Below are positions 23,793-36,611 of a stretch of DNA of 64,000 nucleotides, in pieces. The notes under the pieces are model-generated. The model was not told the origin of the DNA and did not search any database. It saw nothing but the letters and a program-made list of their open reading frames with translations. The stretch's first letter is position 1. Each line of letters begins with the position of its first letter. Source of the DNA: Megalobrama amblycephala (lineage: Eukaryota > Chordata > Actinopteri > Cypriniformes > Xenocyprididae); NCBI RefSeq assembly GCF_018812025.1, contig NC_063051.1, positions 8,569,896 through 8,633,895 of the forward strand. The letters are read 5' to 3'. A program made the translations under genes and the position numbers.

Positions 23793-24876
23793 CACTGTAA
23801 AACTCAATAAGTTCAGAATACTCAAAACATTTGAGGAAACGTATTACCTCGAAACATTTAAGTTAACTAACTTATTTTTTTTTAAGTTAGTAGAATTTTT
23901 TTGTGACAAGTGGGGCGGGGCCGAGAGCCATGGAAGTGGAGTAAGGCCAGTGTGGTGCACAGGTGTCTCTCATTAACAATCACGTCACTGCCATTCCTTC
24001 GCTCCCACAGTTCTTAGCCTCGCCCCACTCAAGTACATATAGTTAATTTACATTAATTAACATCACATTCAGATCTTGGTTAAAAGTTAGTTAGCAAAAA
24101 ACACGTGCTATTATAACTATCAAAGAGACTGTCAATATATACTTGCATGTACGTAATCAAACAACATACAGTATATGTGGTTTTAAAAGTTTTGCAGCCC
24201 ATCCTCAACCTAACCACACGGTCTACTCTTCACCAGAATGGTAACCCTACAAAACTAACATAACAGAACCCCCTGTCAATCCCAACATAACACAACATTA
24301 AACACTAACTTATGTCTCCCTATGTTAATCTTATGCAAAAACACACAAAATAACACTTAATTTCAACATTTATACAGTCTGATGCAAAGCATGCTGGGAA
24401 TTAGAAATCTGCTGCAACCCAACTCAATCATATTAAGTTCACCTTGCTACAATGACATTTTGAGTTCACACAACTTTTTTTCTGTTAAGTACAATGAACT
24501 TTTATTATTATTTGAGTGAAACAAACTAATTTCATTTAATTAATTTCACTGTTCAGTTTTACAGTGTCACCATGACCAACTCTTCTAAATTAGCATAACA
24601 AAACATTAATCACTACTAAATCTCCATTACCATTAATCTTGCACAAAAAAACATTATATAACACCTGATTTTAGCATTTACTTTTCCTTTCGAGTGCCAT
24701 AGGCAAAGCATGGGCAAAACAGATTAGTTTACTTGAAATATGTCAGTGCTGTGAACTCAAAAGTAAAAGAAAGTTTTAAATACTCATAACAGTTAATTTA
24801 ACTGAACTAATTTGTTTAATTTAAGTTTGTCCTACTCAAACGAATTAAGTATTTTGAGCATTAGGGTTTACAGTGT
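23793..24876. mobile_element. TA-flanked non-autonomous element (CACTGTAAA ends)
   Basis: The ends are CACTGTAAAAC and the inverted GGTTTACAGTG, flanked by TA at 23791-23792 and 24877-24878, consistent with Tc1/mariner-type insertion. Subterminal sequences (ATACTCAAAACATTTGAG left, AAGTATTTTGAGCAT right) are also inverted. At 23904-24035 it contains a smaller inverted pair, AAGTGGGGCGGGGCC and CCTCGCCCCACT, which may be a further insertion. It has no transposase. Confidence 0.75.
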
Positions 24877-24878
24877 AT

Positions 24879-25260
24879 AATATTCCATACAACAAAAATT
24901 GTCCATTTTTATTTCATGGTGACTTTAAGAAGATATTTCTCCTGATGAAAAGAATCATGAAATATTCTTTTAGTTACTTTGAGAAGTATATTTTGTAAAA
25001 ATTGATATATTTGTAATGTTTAGTTGTTCTCGAACATCTTATACACACAAATGCATGTATCCATCCATATTTTTTCTACAAGCACAAACCCACAAGTCTT
25101 GTTTTTTCCCCTCTTACACAACCAATCAAAAAAAAAGGAAATTACCCTTCACCTAAAGCCACTTCTGTTTTGTAAACAACAACACTATCTGTCCTATGTT
25201 GCTCATGATGGAGTGCTCCTTACTACATGTGTGTCTTCGTGTATAGTTGTCTGTCTGCCA

Positions 25261-25310
<50 letters not shown>

Positions 25311-26787
25311 TTGTGGGGGCCTCTGGATTGAAGCTCCTATCTCTGGTGTGCAGCTGTGAAGCAGGTCGTAGGGACACATCTCCAGCCTGTAAATATAGCA
25401 CACACACGTACACACACAAGCACTGCCAAACCAGATTAACACCCAAATAAATCACCTTCAGAGATGCTCTGCTGAACATAAAGTAGGATCAGGCTAAAAA
25501 AAACCCTCTCTGTACTGTCCTCACCATCACGGCTTCTTTATCTCCTCTTAGTTAGTAGTGCATTTTGATAAGTTAAGTTTGGTTATGGCATGTTTTACTT
25601 GTGTTAGAAGTGTGTGGCTATTTGTCATGTTGCAGATGTGCAGGGGCAATCTTGTCTAGAGCAACTAAAGTTCAAGTGGTCTATTCAGTGGTTGTTATGT
25701 TAGTCACCTTCCAGTATGTGGTTTACTCATGCATGGATCAGACCATATATTGCAAAAAAAAGATTGGATGATGCACCTTCAGTCTCTTCCATTGTAGCAA
25801 GTAAAGCCATCAGTGTGCCAATATGGCGCTGACATCTGGAGTCTCGAGTCTGCGCATAGTGAACTCGGAGCCCGAATCTGCGCAATGAACGCCAAGTGGA
25901 GCTGTGATATCAGGGTCCCACCTACATTCCTGCAGAATCGGATAATAAAGCAGAACAACTCATTATGTCGGTGTGAAATAAATGTCGAAATTAAAGTTAA
26001 AGCTCCAATCTCCTCCCAAAGATCCAGAAAAAAGTCTGTTGGTGCGTTAGTGACTACTTTGCTCAGAGAAGCTGCCAATCTCAGCTGTCAATCATGACGT
26101 CAAAACCTGTTTTTACAGCACCACAACTAAATAAAAACAAACGTATTAAAAGAACCAACACTTTAACTAACATCAGTATGCATAAAAACTGCCTAAAATG
26201 ACAGAAACCATCTTTGGGGAAAAAAAAAAAAAAAATTGACGTGTAATTTGACTGTTTAGTTTGTCTCACGTCCCATTACATTACATGGAGAGGGTAGGAT
26301 TTATGACCTATACTGCATCCATCCACCTAGGGGTGATCGAGATGCTTTAGCTTCACCTTTCAGGACTTGTGTGCCATGCTTGGATCAGACCTGTAAAAAT
26401 TGTATTGTAACCTTTAGATCACCATTCCTGCCATATGAGCTCCATGTGACAAAAATGTGGCAAATACTGAAAAAACTAAACAAAAACAAATGGTCATTCC
26501 TATTCCTGTTTTAATGTCCCCATGATATATTTATATTGGATAAAATATAAAATAATTTTATAATAAAATTTATTTTTATATAAAAAAATGTAAAATAATT
26601 TATTTACTGTAGTTTGAGCAGATGTCTGTTTTTGTCATGTCTTTATAAAACTTATAAAAAAGTTCTCTTATCAAAATGATACAAACAAAACATGTTTCCC
26701 TTGGAAATATTCTTTTAACTGGTAATTAATTTCCATTTTTCTCTCTGTGTACCACTTTTAATCATGTTAGTTGTTTGTAATATCCCT
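24879..26787. other. Mixed unique sequence and unclassified repeat
   Basis: It contains the GT microsatellite listed separately. The segment 25790-26110 is GC-richer, open on both strands, and resembles interior sequence of other fish repeats, but I could not find its ends. No gene recognised. Confidence 0.4.
25263..25308. repeat. GT microsatellite
   Basis: About 21 GT units. They generate artificial Cys-Val and Thr-His frames on the two strands. Confidence 0.97.
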
Positions 26788-26791
26788 TTAA

Positions 26792-29035
26792 AGGCAATGT
26801 ATGTAATTTTTTGGACTGTACTAAAGCCAGTGGCGTACCACAAGTCTGTGAGGCCCCCCCCCGCAAAGAATGAGATGGGGTCCCTCCCATTAGCAGTGAT
26901 ATATATATATAGTATTATAGCCTAGCCTATATGATAGGCCTATATAATGTTTAGTGATTTTGATATCGCAGACTTAAATACCGGCAGGAATAAATATTTA
27001 GGCTAATTTACTCATTAAAACCAAAGGAGCGCCAAGAGAACGGATAACAGCCGCAACGAGCACTGGACATGATTTCAGAAAAAACACATTCCAGCGGATA
27101 GATCGCCTCTTATTTAACACAGACCTACAAATTTCTTATCAAATGGAGATGTTTCTTTCTTTTAGGTGTTATTCGCCGAGTTTAAATTAATTTTTGAGAC
27201 GTTTCAGAAAGATTCTCGCAGAGAGACAGCTGAAAGCGCACCCTGTTTTTTATTTATTCTATTTTACAAAAGTAGCCTACAAGGTGTCGTTGTTATTGTG
27301 AGCGTAAATATAAAATAAAATAAAATTAGACCATTTGTAGTCTTGCACTAATCTGTAGGCTATTGCCAAAAATGACGGAAGGCCTGTTTTAAGTTGTTTC
27401 AGCTGTCATGAGGAGAAAATCCATCAGAACGCGCCGGCGCTTTCATCGGCCAGAGGGATAAAAATGTAGCCAATTTAGTTTCATATTTATATTTAAATAT
27501 TGGGCTATAGCCTAATATATATATAGATTTTTTTTTTTTAAATGTCACCTATGTTGATTATGAAAAGTGAATAGCGTGACAGATGCGCAATTTCGGGAGA
27601 CATGCAGCAGGTTAGACATAAGTTTGACCACTTCATTAAGTTTTGTTTTATAGTAAGTCTTTCTTTAAAGTTAATTTCGTTTTGTAGAAATTGTATCTTA
27701 ATTTCAATCAATGTTTCATCAACCAATTGCCTATAATTAATAAATAGGAAGAAAACCATGAACGTCGGGTGTGGAATGGATTGAAGTGCGTAACAAACGA
27801 ATCCATGTTTCCGCGGCCTTTGAGGGCTGAAGCAATGGACGTCTTTTTGTTTTTATTAAATTTCTTTATTACATGTCTTTATTACCTAATTAATTGCTAA
27901 GATATTTTTGGTCTAACAATATATTTTAGCTGGTCTAAATTCTAAGTTAGACACAAATTTGCGTATAAGGTTCCCTTCTAGACAAGCACGTAAATTGCTG
28001 TTTCGGCCGCAAATTTTCAGTAATTTCGATCGGTGCATCAAATGATGTAGGCTGGGCCTAAACTAAATTCATGTAGTTACAGTAAAAGAATAAAGAAATA
28101 ACTAGACTTATTGGCTAGGCTACATTTGGAAAAGAACTTCAGACATTCCGATAGCTGACCATTAGCAGAGCTGGCGATGGGGTAAATACGTTTGGACAAT
28201 ATATAATAATATAAATAACAATAATAATGTCTCAGCAAAGACCGAACATATTTATTTGTCTCGGCACACATCCGCTAACAGTAACACAGCGCATCAAGGC
28301 TTGCTGTTGTCTTGGCTACCTTACAAACGGCTATGGAAACAACAGTGATGAATTTTTCCCCCTTTTGTGGTAATTTAGCACTATTTTCTATGATCTTCTG
28401 CTTGCATTTTTGGGCTTCAGTTAGATGCTTTATTTTCATCTTTAGTCAACTGAGTTCAGTTCTAAAAAAAAAAAAAAAAAAGCAAAGGCTATAAAGTAGT
28501 CTAGCCTAAATAGGTGAATCTGCGACGGGGCCCATCATAGGGTGGGGGCCCCCACGCACCGCGGGGGCTGCGGGGGTGTCCCGTACGCCACTGACTAAAG
28601 CATAAAACACAATATGTTTGCAATACAGCCAGTTATTCTTTGTTGAAATATGCATTCCATGTCAGAATGTCTGTTTTTGTTTTGGTCTGTGTGTTTCCGC
28701 TCACTGCCAATTTACCTGGGTTGCCAGTCGGCAGAAAACACAATGTATTACAGCCATGGAAGCCTGTAAAAGAACTGAGTCAGAGATCACAGATTCTACC
28801 CAACCTAAAAAGCCTTGGCAATAAAAACATTGCAGATGTATACATTAGTTGATCAGCTTACAGTGTAAGGCTTGTTGCTTTCCATTTTCAATTGCCCGTG
28901 TTCCTGTTGCGTGTCCTCAATCTGGCAACCCACGTTAGCATTGAGTCTGAGGAGGAACAACTCTCTCCAATATTTTAAATTCAGACTGCAGTAACCTATT
29001 TCAAACACTAGCTGTCCATATTACATACTACACCT
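26792..29035. mobile_element. TTAA-flanked element split by an hAT-like insertion
   Basis: The left end TTAA|AGGCAATGTATGTAATTT (TTAA 26788-26791) pairs with the inverted right end CATATTACATACTACACCT|TTAA (TTAA 29036-29039). The element itself is only about 470 bp, because an hAT-like element occupies 26828-28593 plus its 8-bp duplication. Related ends, AGGCACAATATGTAG, occur at 41814. Piggybac-type targeting is inferred from TTAA. Confidence 0.8.
26828..28593. mobile_element. hAT-like element, 1.77 kb, no transposase recognised
   Basis: The ends CAGTGGCGTAC and the inverted GTACGCCACTG are flanked by a perfect 8-bp direct repeat, ACTAAAGC (26820-26827 and 28594-28601). CAGTGGCGTA is a classic hAT terminus. 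C-rich and G-rich subterminal tracts follow. None of the interior frames shows an hAT dimerisation domain or zinc finger, so the copy is non-autonomous or fully decayed. Confidence 0.93.
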
Positions 29036-29136
29036 TTAACAAAAAAGTAATATCCTTAATGACATAATCCTTCAGGAAGTGGCATCATTTTGGAGGGAAG
29101 TCAACAGCACAAACGTGAATACCGTAAGCATTAGCA

Positions 29137-29138
<2 letters not shown>

Positions 29139-29169
<31 letters not shown>
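29139..29169. repeat. T homopolymer, about 31 bases
   Basis: An uninterrupted T run with no retroposon-like body recognised next to it. Confidence 0.9.
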
Positions 29170-32100
29170 CATTCTCGTTCCCCCAGTGAGCAGTGGTTAA
29201 CTTGAGCACTTTATTTAATCAAGTTACTGTAAACTTAATATAATTAAGTTACAATTAATACATTTTAAAGGCCAGAAGAACATCACAAAGTCTTGTAACA
29301 AAGTGGTTTTATTCATTTCAAATAATGTGGGTGCTTTTGTGCAGTTAAGCCGCATGTTTGGCAAATATCACTTTTTGCCACGCTCATGGTGTGCTTCATG
29401 TTTTCTCATTCATTGTTTTCCTTCACAAATCCGCCATGAATTTAAAGCCCATGTAAATGCTGCAGCTCTTGTATGAGAGTTAAGAAATGTTTCTGAGGAA
29501 TTTTGAACACCAGTTACTGATGTAATTACATTTTCTGCTTATGTAATAGTAAGACTTTGCATTTGAGTTCAGTATTCTTGGCTAAAACCTGTGCCTTGCA
29601 TGATTGCAATTTTCTAAAATGGCTGATTTGCACATATACTATAACATAAAAACATCCACAGTTTCTTTGAAAGAGGCCCTTTATGTTATATGGGAACCAG
29701 AATGTGACAGAACCTGTATTTTAAACCTGTTCCATGTCAGAATAGAAGTATATATATTTAAATACATTATTTAAATATATATTTATTTTTTTTGTCACCA
29801 CAAAGTATTGATATGGTTTGCATTGACAGGTTGCCCCTGCTGGTAGATGTCAGAACTACACTACTATGTGGGCAAATCTATCTTTTTTTTTGTTTTTTTT
29901 TTGTCATGACTCATGACCATAGCTGGAAAAAGTATAGGCAATTTGCATCAAACTTCTAGAATTCAGTATAGTGTGCTCTTGCTACTTATTTTTCACTGTA
30001 ATGGAGACCTAGAACATTACAATTTAATACAGGGTCACATCATTTTCAGACTTAAACTTCATATGTCTAATTCAGCTAATTACTGCACCAAAATTACATT
30101 TCGGCCATGCACAACTGATCACTTGGCTCTCTTTGAGTAAAGAATTTTAATTTTCAACTCATTTTCATGGTCGAGAGGTTAGTTAGTGAATGCGCTGCGT
30201 CCAACTGATAAATTATGCTTTTCTAAATTAGATGTTTTAAAAATTGCTTTAGGAAAATAGGCTCTTATTTCATACCCGAGCACAGATGGTGTCAACCAGA
30301 ATGAGAACTGGAAAATAAAATAGCTGACAATGGAATTAAATATGCTACACAGAGAGCAAGTATTCAGTAGCTGTAATTGTCTGATTATACCATATTATTC
30401 ATTACAAAACACTGCACTCCTTTTATTGCAATTCCTCTAGTTGAACATTTACAATTATTACTATTACTATTATCAGGTAATATGTATAGAAAAGCCATAT
30501 TTGCTTATAAGAAGAGAATATTGCTCACCGTTATTTTACATGACATATTGAGATCTGCCTTACTGTAGCAGCATCATCACTCAGCGATAGTGCCAGATGG
30601 AAAACCATGGTAATTTTATCTTTAAAAGTCAGTCATTATTTTGCCATTCTGTTTTTGTAAGCTTTTGTAAAATTCAAAGAACACTGTGGTATGAACATCA
30701 GACAGCATTCTTCTATAAATATCAGTATAGTAATACAATGGTATTTGTGTGCAAGGTAGCATCTCAAGCACTTACAGTAGTGCAGTACTGTAGTGGTACC
30801 ATGGTACAGTTGATGTTTATACTGTACCACTGTAGCTTGAATACTATGCACCAAGGTACAGCATTAAAAAGAATACGTTACTATGGTTTATGTATGAAAT
30901 AATACATATCATTACTATTGTACCATGAGTGTGTTTAAATCCACTGTGTTATTTTCAGACAAATTGCTTTTCTTGAGACTTGTGATCATATGGAGGCAAT
31001 AAGATGCGCAGCTCAGGTGAGGCTGCAGTGGGGAGAAAAAATCAAAATAAAGTGAGAAATTTAGCATGGATTGGATACCACAAATTCCTTTTTTGTTTGT
31101 AAAACAAATGCTGATATCACAGTATTAAAAAGGCATTGAGGTTTAACACGATTTGTGGTTTAAAAATGAAATAAAGCCCAAGCGAGCGCAGCTTTATTGC
31201 AGAGAGAGGAAATTGTGCTCCCCTATCCCCTCGCAGTTCATTTGCAGTCATTCTCCACAAAATCAATTTTCAATTTCCTCCATAGGAAAGCACCTTGCTG
31301 CACGCAGCAACAGCCATGCTATTTACGCTTCATTAGCCTAGCCCTACATTAGTTTTCTTTTTTTGTGTAGATTGTGTACTTTAAAAACAATTTTGAAATT
31401 TTTCACAGCTACGTGACATTACTTAAGCTAATGTCCACTGGTTGATGTTTCGCATGGGTTCTGAATTTCACTTAGTGCCAAGGCAACTTTAGCTAATGTT
31501 TTAGCCTAGAGTGCAATACAAGCATTTACTGCTAACTGTGTTCTGTGTCTTTAGTAGAGGTGTTTATTGGATGTGAGTATCGATGACTGTGACATGAATT
31601 GTTATAAACTAATGCGTATTTGAGTGTAGCATAAGCATGCAAATAAACATGGTAGATAAGTAGCTAAGACTTAGAAGATGCTTTTATTGAAGTGACTTGC
31701 AACATACTTATTAAATGGAGCAACCCAATAAGACAATCTGCTGAAAGTCTGTATTACCTTGAGAAAGCTTTCCATTAGCATTCCCATTCATCTCAATGGC
31801 TCATCTCAAATGCGATTTTAAATGATTGATCACTATATATACATACATTTATTCCATATGCACAGCTTTTGAAGAAACATACATTTTGCAAGCATAATGG
31901 TGTAGTTACAAGAGCTAACCCTGGCTGGACCTTGCTAACCAGCCAAACTTTGACCTCCTGCTTAGACTGATTTTATTTAAAAAAGAAAGAAAGAAAGAAA
32001 GTCACAACTAATGCTCAAATGCGCAATGGCCGCATTTTAAATATTTAACACTGAATTGCAATTATGGAAAAAAGGTGACTTCCTCGGATCTTTTTGTCCT

Positions 32101-33612
32101 TTGACACTCTGTCAAGTCTGCTTTTGGTAATTGCTCTAAAATAGATGGAAAAACTGCTGGAAGACATTTGGTTTTCAGGAGGAAATTGAGAGTCTTTCTT
32201 TCTTTCGTTCTGAGATGCTGAAACGGCAAGAACAGAAATGCACAGATGAGCCCTGATGGTCTATTCAAGTGGGAACATGAAATGGCTTTAAAAAGACTAT
32301 ATTTCTGGAAAAGACAGTAGGCTATTGGTAGAAAGTTGAGTCATGTAAGTGCTGTGTTTTGAATTTGGGCTTATTTGAATCAAATTAATGATATGGCATG
32401 CTGATTAATTGCATACTTGCAGAGGAAACAATGACATTAATTCAACAAGATTACATTATTGTGGCAGATGCATTAAAAATAGAAGTCAATTTATTGTTGT
32501 TTGTTTCCATATCTATTGTCAGTATAATATTTTCCTCAGAAGTTGCCCTTTTGTCCATGTGTTGTATATTGAAGTGCATTTCCTCTCAAAAGTGTGGATT
32601 TTGTGACCTGAACTGACAGGAAAACCATCTAGCGTTCATTAAATCTGGCAGAAAAAAAGCAAGTAAGTAAACAAATACATACATGCATACATACATACAA
32701 ATAAAACATGACAGAAAATGTTCAATACAAGGTTGTCTGCTGTAAATGAAACAGATCTTTTCTGTAAATAATAAGAGATGCATGCAGTGCCTGCTGCATT
32801 CATTTCTGTATGCTAGTATGCTCTTTTTTCCCATTATGTTTATAGAAGTAAGTTGATCTCTTTGAGCAGAACCTCTAGGAACAGTTCCTTCCTCATTCAG
32901 GCTCCACTGGTACCAGTTTGCTGTAGATAGAGCCAGCTTATGGCAAGAAAGAGAAACAGAAGACAACAAAAGAGAAGTTCTTAATCCAGGGAATCCTGTT
33001 GTATTGCTTTGGAGTGGAACAGAGTGAAACATTTTTGGCACTTTCTGAGGAGACGCCACTACTTTCTCAGACCCTGACTAAAATAAGACTGCTGAGGTAG
33101 TGAAAGAGATGTTTTGAGGCTTTATCAACATTTGTGGCAGCATTTTGATGATCATGGACACAAATTTAGCATTTTGTCCCTAAGATATTTCTTTAAAAAA
33201 AAAAAAATCAAAAATTGTGGTTTCAATAATGCACTTGGAAGTAAAAACGAGGTTATAGAAGTAGAAATATGGAGCTCTTTTTTGTTAACACTTGAACTAC
33301 TTTGTAAACAAGTAACTTGCTTCTTAACTGGTTTTGATTCAGTACTCAATCTTCTTTTCAATCAGGTTTTTTGTTTGTTTTCTAGCAATAGTCTATTCCT
33401 GGTCTCTTTGCACATATCATGAAAGAGTTATCGGGTTCATGACATTGAATTTGAAAGACTGGATGTAACTTTACACAGACAAGGTCAGGAAGCGATTCTA
33501 TCAAACTAGTCTGATGCCAAGACTTGTAATCTTTCAGTTTAAAACAGTGTGGTTTTTATGTTTGTTGCCTGGCCATGTAAATATATATATTACATGTCTT
33601 TCATCAGATATG

Positions 33613-33727
33613 TCTGTCTATCTATCTATCTATCTATCTATCTCCATCCATCCATCCATCCATCCATCCATCCATCCATCCATCCATCCATCCATCCATC
33701 CATCCATCGATACATACATACATACAT
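33613..33727. repeat. Compound microsatellite TCTA / CCAT / ATAC
   Basis: About seven TCTA units, then about 16 CCAT units (33644-33708), then about four ATAC units. The frames across it translate as Ser-Ile-His-Pro repeats and are artefacts. Confidence 0.97.
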
Positions 33728-34488
33728 CATTTTCTCTCACACTCTAGGTCCTCCTCTTTATCTAAAGGGCATTATATTCAAATTCACCCACCCCATATCC
33801 GAAGAGCATAGCCTGTTTAGGTAAAGCAAAGTGCCTTTGTTAGAGTCTCATAAGCCACTGAGTGGCTAAGCTCAATAATTCAATTTGATAGATTTGTGAT
33901 TCACTGGTACAATTAAACCCAGGTGATGTGTGCGACTAAAGATCCTAGCCTTTGTGAGCGTTTTGAAATGAAGAGGATCAGAGAGGCGCAGGCTGATCTT
34001 GGACCTGTCAGCCCAGCTATGCCATCAGCATCCCTCATTTATCTTTAATGGGCTCTCGCTGACACGGGTCCTGTCAGATCTGACTTCTCAGCTCGGTATT
34101 AGCTCAGCCACACTGTTTCAAAGAGAAGCAGGACCTGGAGTGTTTGATCAGGCCTGTCAGGCCGTTGGTACACAAGCACTGCAGAGCTAGACCTGAAACG
34201 AGTTCAGAGGATGTGAGGGCATATAGCCTGACACAAGCCTGACTAAGCACAAATTCAGAAAAAAAAAAAAAAAAATCATACAGTAATGGGCATCCCTATA
34301 TTTACTTGTTTTACCTGTCATACTTTGTACTTTAACAGTATGTGACTACTCTAGCTTCTAGTTTTTGACAATATATTTAGTAAAGACTTCATTGAGAAAC
34401 ACTATACTATTCTATAATAAAATATTTATATTTATATTTAATATGTATATATTTGTATGTATATTTATGTAATATAAATATTTATTTA

Positions 34489-36071
34489 CAAACCCGATTC
34501 CAAAAAAGTTGGGACACTGTACAAATTGTGAATACAAAAGGAATGCAATAATTTACAAATCTCATAAACTTATATTTTATTCACAATAGAATATAGATAA
34601 CATATCAAATGTTGAAAGTGAGACATTTTGAAATGTCATGCCAAATATTGGCTCATTTTGGATTTCATGAGAGCTACACATTCCAAAAAAGTTGGGACAG
34701 GTAGCAATAAGAGGCCGGAAAAGTTAAATGTACATATAAGGAACAGCTGGAGGACCAATTTGCAACTTATTAGGTCAACTGGCAACATGATTGGGTATAA
34801 AAAGAGCCTCTCAGAGTGGCAGTGTCTCTCAGAAGTCAAGATGGGCAGAGGATCACCAATTCCCCCAATGCTGTGGCGAAAAATAGTGGAGCAATATCAG
34901 AAAGGTGTTTCTCAGAGAAAAAATGCAAAGATTTTTAAGTTATCATCTACAGTGCATAATATCATCCAAAGATTCAGAGAATCTGGAACAATCTCTGTGC
35001 GTAAGGGTAAAGGCCGGAAAACCATACTGGATGCCCGTGATCTTCGGGACCTTAGACGGCACTGCATCACATACAGGAATGCTACTGTAATGGAAATCAC
35101 AACATGGGCTCAGGAATACTTCCAAAAAACATTGTCGGTGAACACAATCCACCGTGCCATTCGCCGTTGCCGGCTAAAACTCTATAGGTCAAAAAAGAAG
35201 CCATATCTAAACATGATCCAGAGGCGCAGGTGTTTTCTCTGGGCCAAGGCTCATTTAAAATGGACTGTGGAAAACTGTTCTGTGGTCAGACGAATCAAAA
35301 TTTGAAGTTCTTTTTGGAAAACTGGGACGCCATGTCATCCGGACTAAAGAAGACAAGGACAACCCAAGTTGTTATCAGCGCTCAGTTCAGAAGCCTGTAT
35401 CTCTGATGGTATGGGGTTGCATGAGCGCGTGTGGCATGGCAGCTTACACATCTGGAAAGGCACCATCAATGCTGAAAGGTATATCCAAGTTCTAGAACAA
35501 CATATGCTCCCATCCAGACGTCATCTCTTTCAGGGAAGACCTTGCATTTTCCAACATGACAATGCCAGACCACATACTGCATCAATTACAACATCATGGC
35601 TGCATAGAAGAAGGATCCGGGTACTGAAATGGCCAGCCTGCAGTCCAGATCTTTCACCCATAGAAAACATTTGGTGCATCATAAAGAGGAAGATGTGACA
35701 AAGAAGACCTAAGACAGTTGAGCAACTAGAAGCCTGTATTAGACAAGAATGGGACAACATTCCTATTCCTAAACTTGAGGAACTTGTCTCCTCAGTCCCC
35801 AGACATTTGCAGACTGTTATAAAAAGAAGAGGGGATGCCACACAGTGGTAAACATGGCCTTGTCCCAACTTTTTTGAGATGTGTTGATGCCATGAAATTT
35901 AAAATCAACTTATTTTTCCCTTAAAATGATACATTTTCTCAGTTTAAACATTTGATATGTCATCTATGTTGTATTCTGAATAAAATATTGAAATTTGAAA
36001 CTTCCACATCATTGCATTCTGTTTTTATTCACAATTTGTACAGTGTCCCAACTTTTTTGGAATAGGGTTTG
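34489..36071 (+). mobile_element. Tc1-like transposon with IR/DR ends, nearly full length
   Basis: The ends CAAACCCGATTCC and the inverted GGAATAGGGTTTG are flanked by TA (34487-34488 and 36072-36073). Each end is an inverted repeat of about 210 bp that holds two direct repeats of TCCAAAAAAGTTGGGACA, the outer at about 34498 and inner at 34682 on the left, and the outer at about 36044 and inner at 35862 on the right. This is the IR/DR layout known from Sleeping Beauty-type elements, where the repeats bind transposase. The transposase gene between is frameshifted, so this copy is not autonomous, but its ends look intact. Confidence 0.95.
34841..35851 (+). pseudogene. Tc1-like DD34E transposase, broken by two frameshifts and one stop
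   Basis: This transposase gene would cut and paste the element at TA sites. It starts at the ATG at 34841 (MGRGSPIPPMLWRKIVEQYQ) with helix-turn-helix regions to about 35150. The frame is lost near 35270-35285, just before the first catalytic block, which reads WSDESKF in the next frame (Asp at 35289-35291). A second frameshift falls near 35425, after [11 protein letters not shown]. The third frame carries HDNARPHTA (Asp at 35558-35560) and CSPDLSPIENIW (Glu at 35663-35665), giving 34 residues between Asp and Glu, the DD34E signature. An in-frame TGA at 35697, in an AGATGTGAC context that would be CGA before CpG decay, interrupts the last 50 codons, which end ATQW at 35851. All catalytic residues survive; only reading-frame damage disables it. 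Confidence 0.94.
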
Positions 36072-36074
36072 TAT

Positions 36075-36460
36075 TTGTTTGTGTATTTTTCTTGCAAAAC
36101 TGTTTATTTGAGCAGGATATATGCCTACTTTTCAATGGACGAAGATGCGTGTGTTATTGTTTTTACACTTTTGTAGTCATACATTTCGTTTTTCAATAAC
36201 ATATTCTTTAAATATAGTCAATATTTCAGCATATCAGTCATTCATTTTAGTCACTTTTACTAAAAGGGCATCTAATTTGAGTCAACAAAAATATTTCAGT
36301 TGATGAGAAATGAATTGAGTGCAAAATTAAACCAACTATTGAAACATTTTATATATTTATTTAAAATGCCCTATATAAACAAGCCAAATCTTCAACACTT
36401 TACCCAAGGGGTCAAGGTTTGGCTGGTTAGCAATGGGCCTTTTAGCCCCTGCTGGACCTT
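36075..36460. other. AT-rich sequence, no gene seen
   Basis: Nothing recognisable apart from low-complexity AT-rich sequence. Confidence 0.5.
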
Positions 36461-36464
36461 TTAA

Positions 36465-36607
36465 AGGGTTAGTTCACCCAAAAATGAAAATTATCCCATC
36501 GTTTACTCACCCTCAAGCCATCCTAGGTGTATGTGACTTTCTTCTTTCAGCTGAACACAATCGGAGTTATATTAAATAATATCCCGGCTCTTGGTTGAAC
36601 TATTCCT
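36465..36607. mobile_element. Short copy of the common TTAA palindromic repeat
   Basis: The left end TTAA|AGGGTTAGTTCACCC (TTAA 36461-36464) pairs with the inverted GGTTGAACTATTCCT at the right, followed by TTAT, a one-base-decayed TTAA. The inner sequence CAAAAATGAAAATT and TTTACTCACCCTCA is diagnostic of the family. Confidence 0.75.
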
Positions 36608-36611
36608 TTAT

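Larger units (their letters stand above)
29040..34486. other. Unique AT-rich sequence with microsatellites, no gene seen
   Basis: More than 5 kb without a recognisable gene. It contains a T homopolymer (29139-29169), a short AAAG run near 31985, and the compound microsatellite at 33613-33727. The 33930-34200 block is GC-richer, non-repetitive and open in one frame (33999-34190); it could be a conserved noncoding element or an exon, but nothing decides this. Confidence 0.4.

Noticed and set aside
25024..25479. Four overlapping open frames on both strands
   Set aside because: They are caused by the GT microsatellite, which is free of stops in several frames.
33514..33824. Frames of 77 and 91 codons with Ser-Ile-His-Pro repeats
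   Set aside because: Direct translation of the TCTA/CCAT microsatellite.
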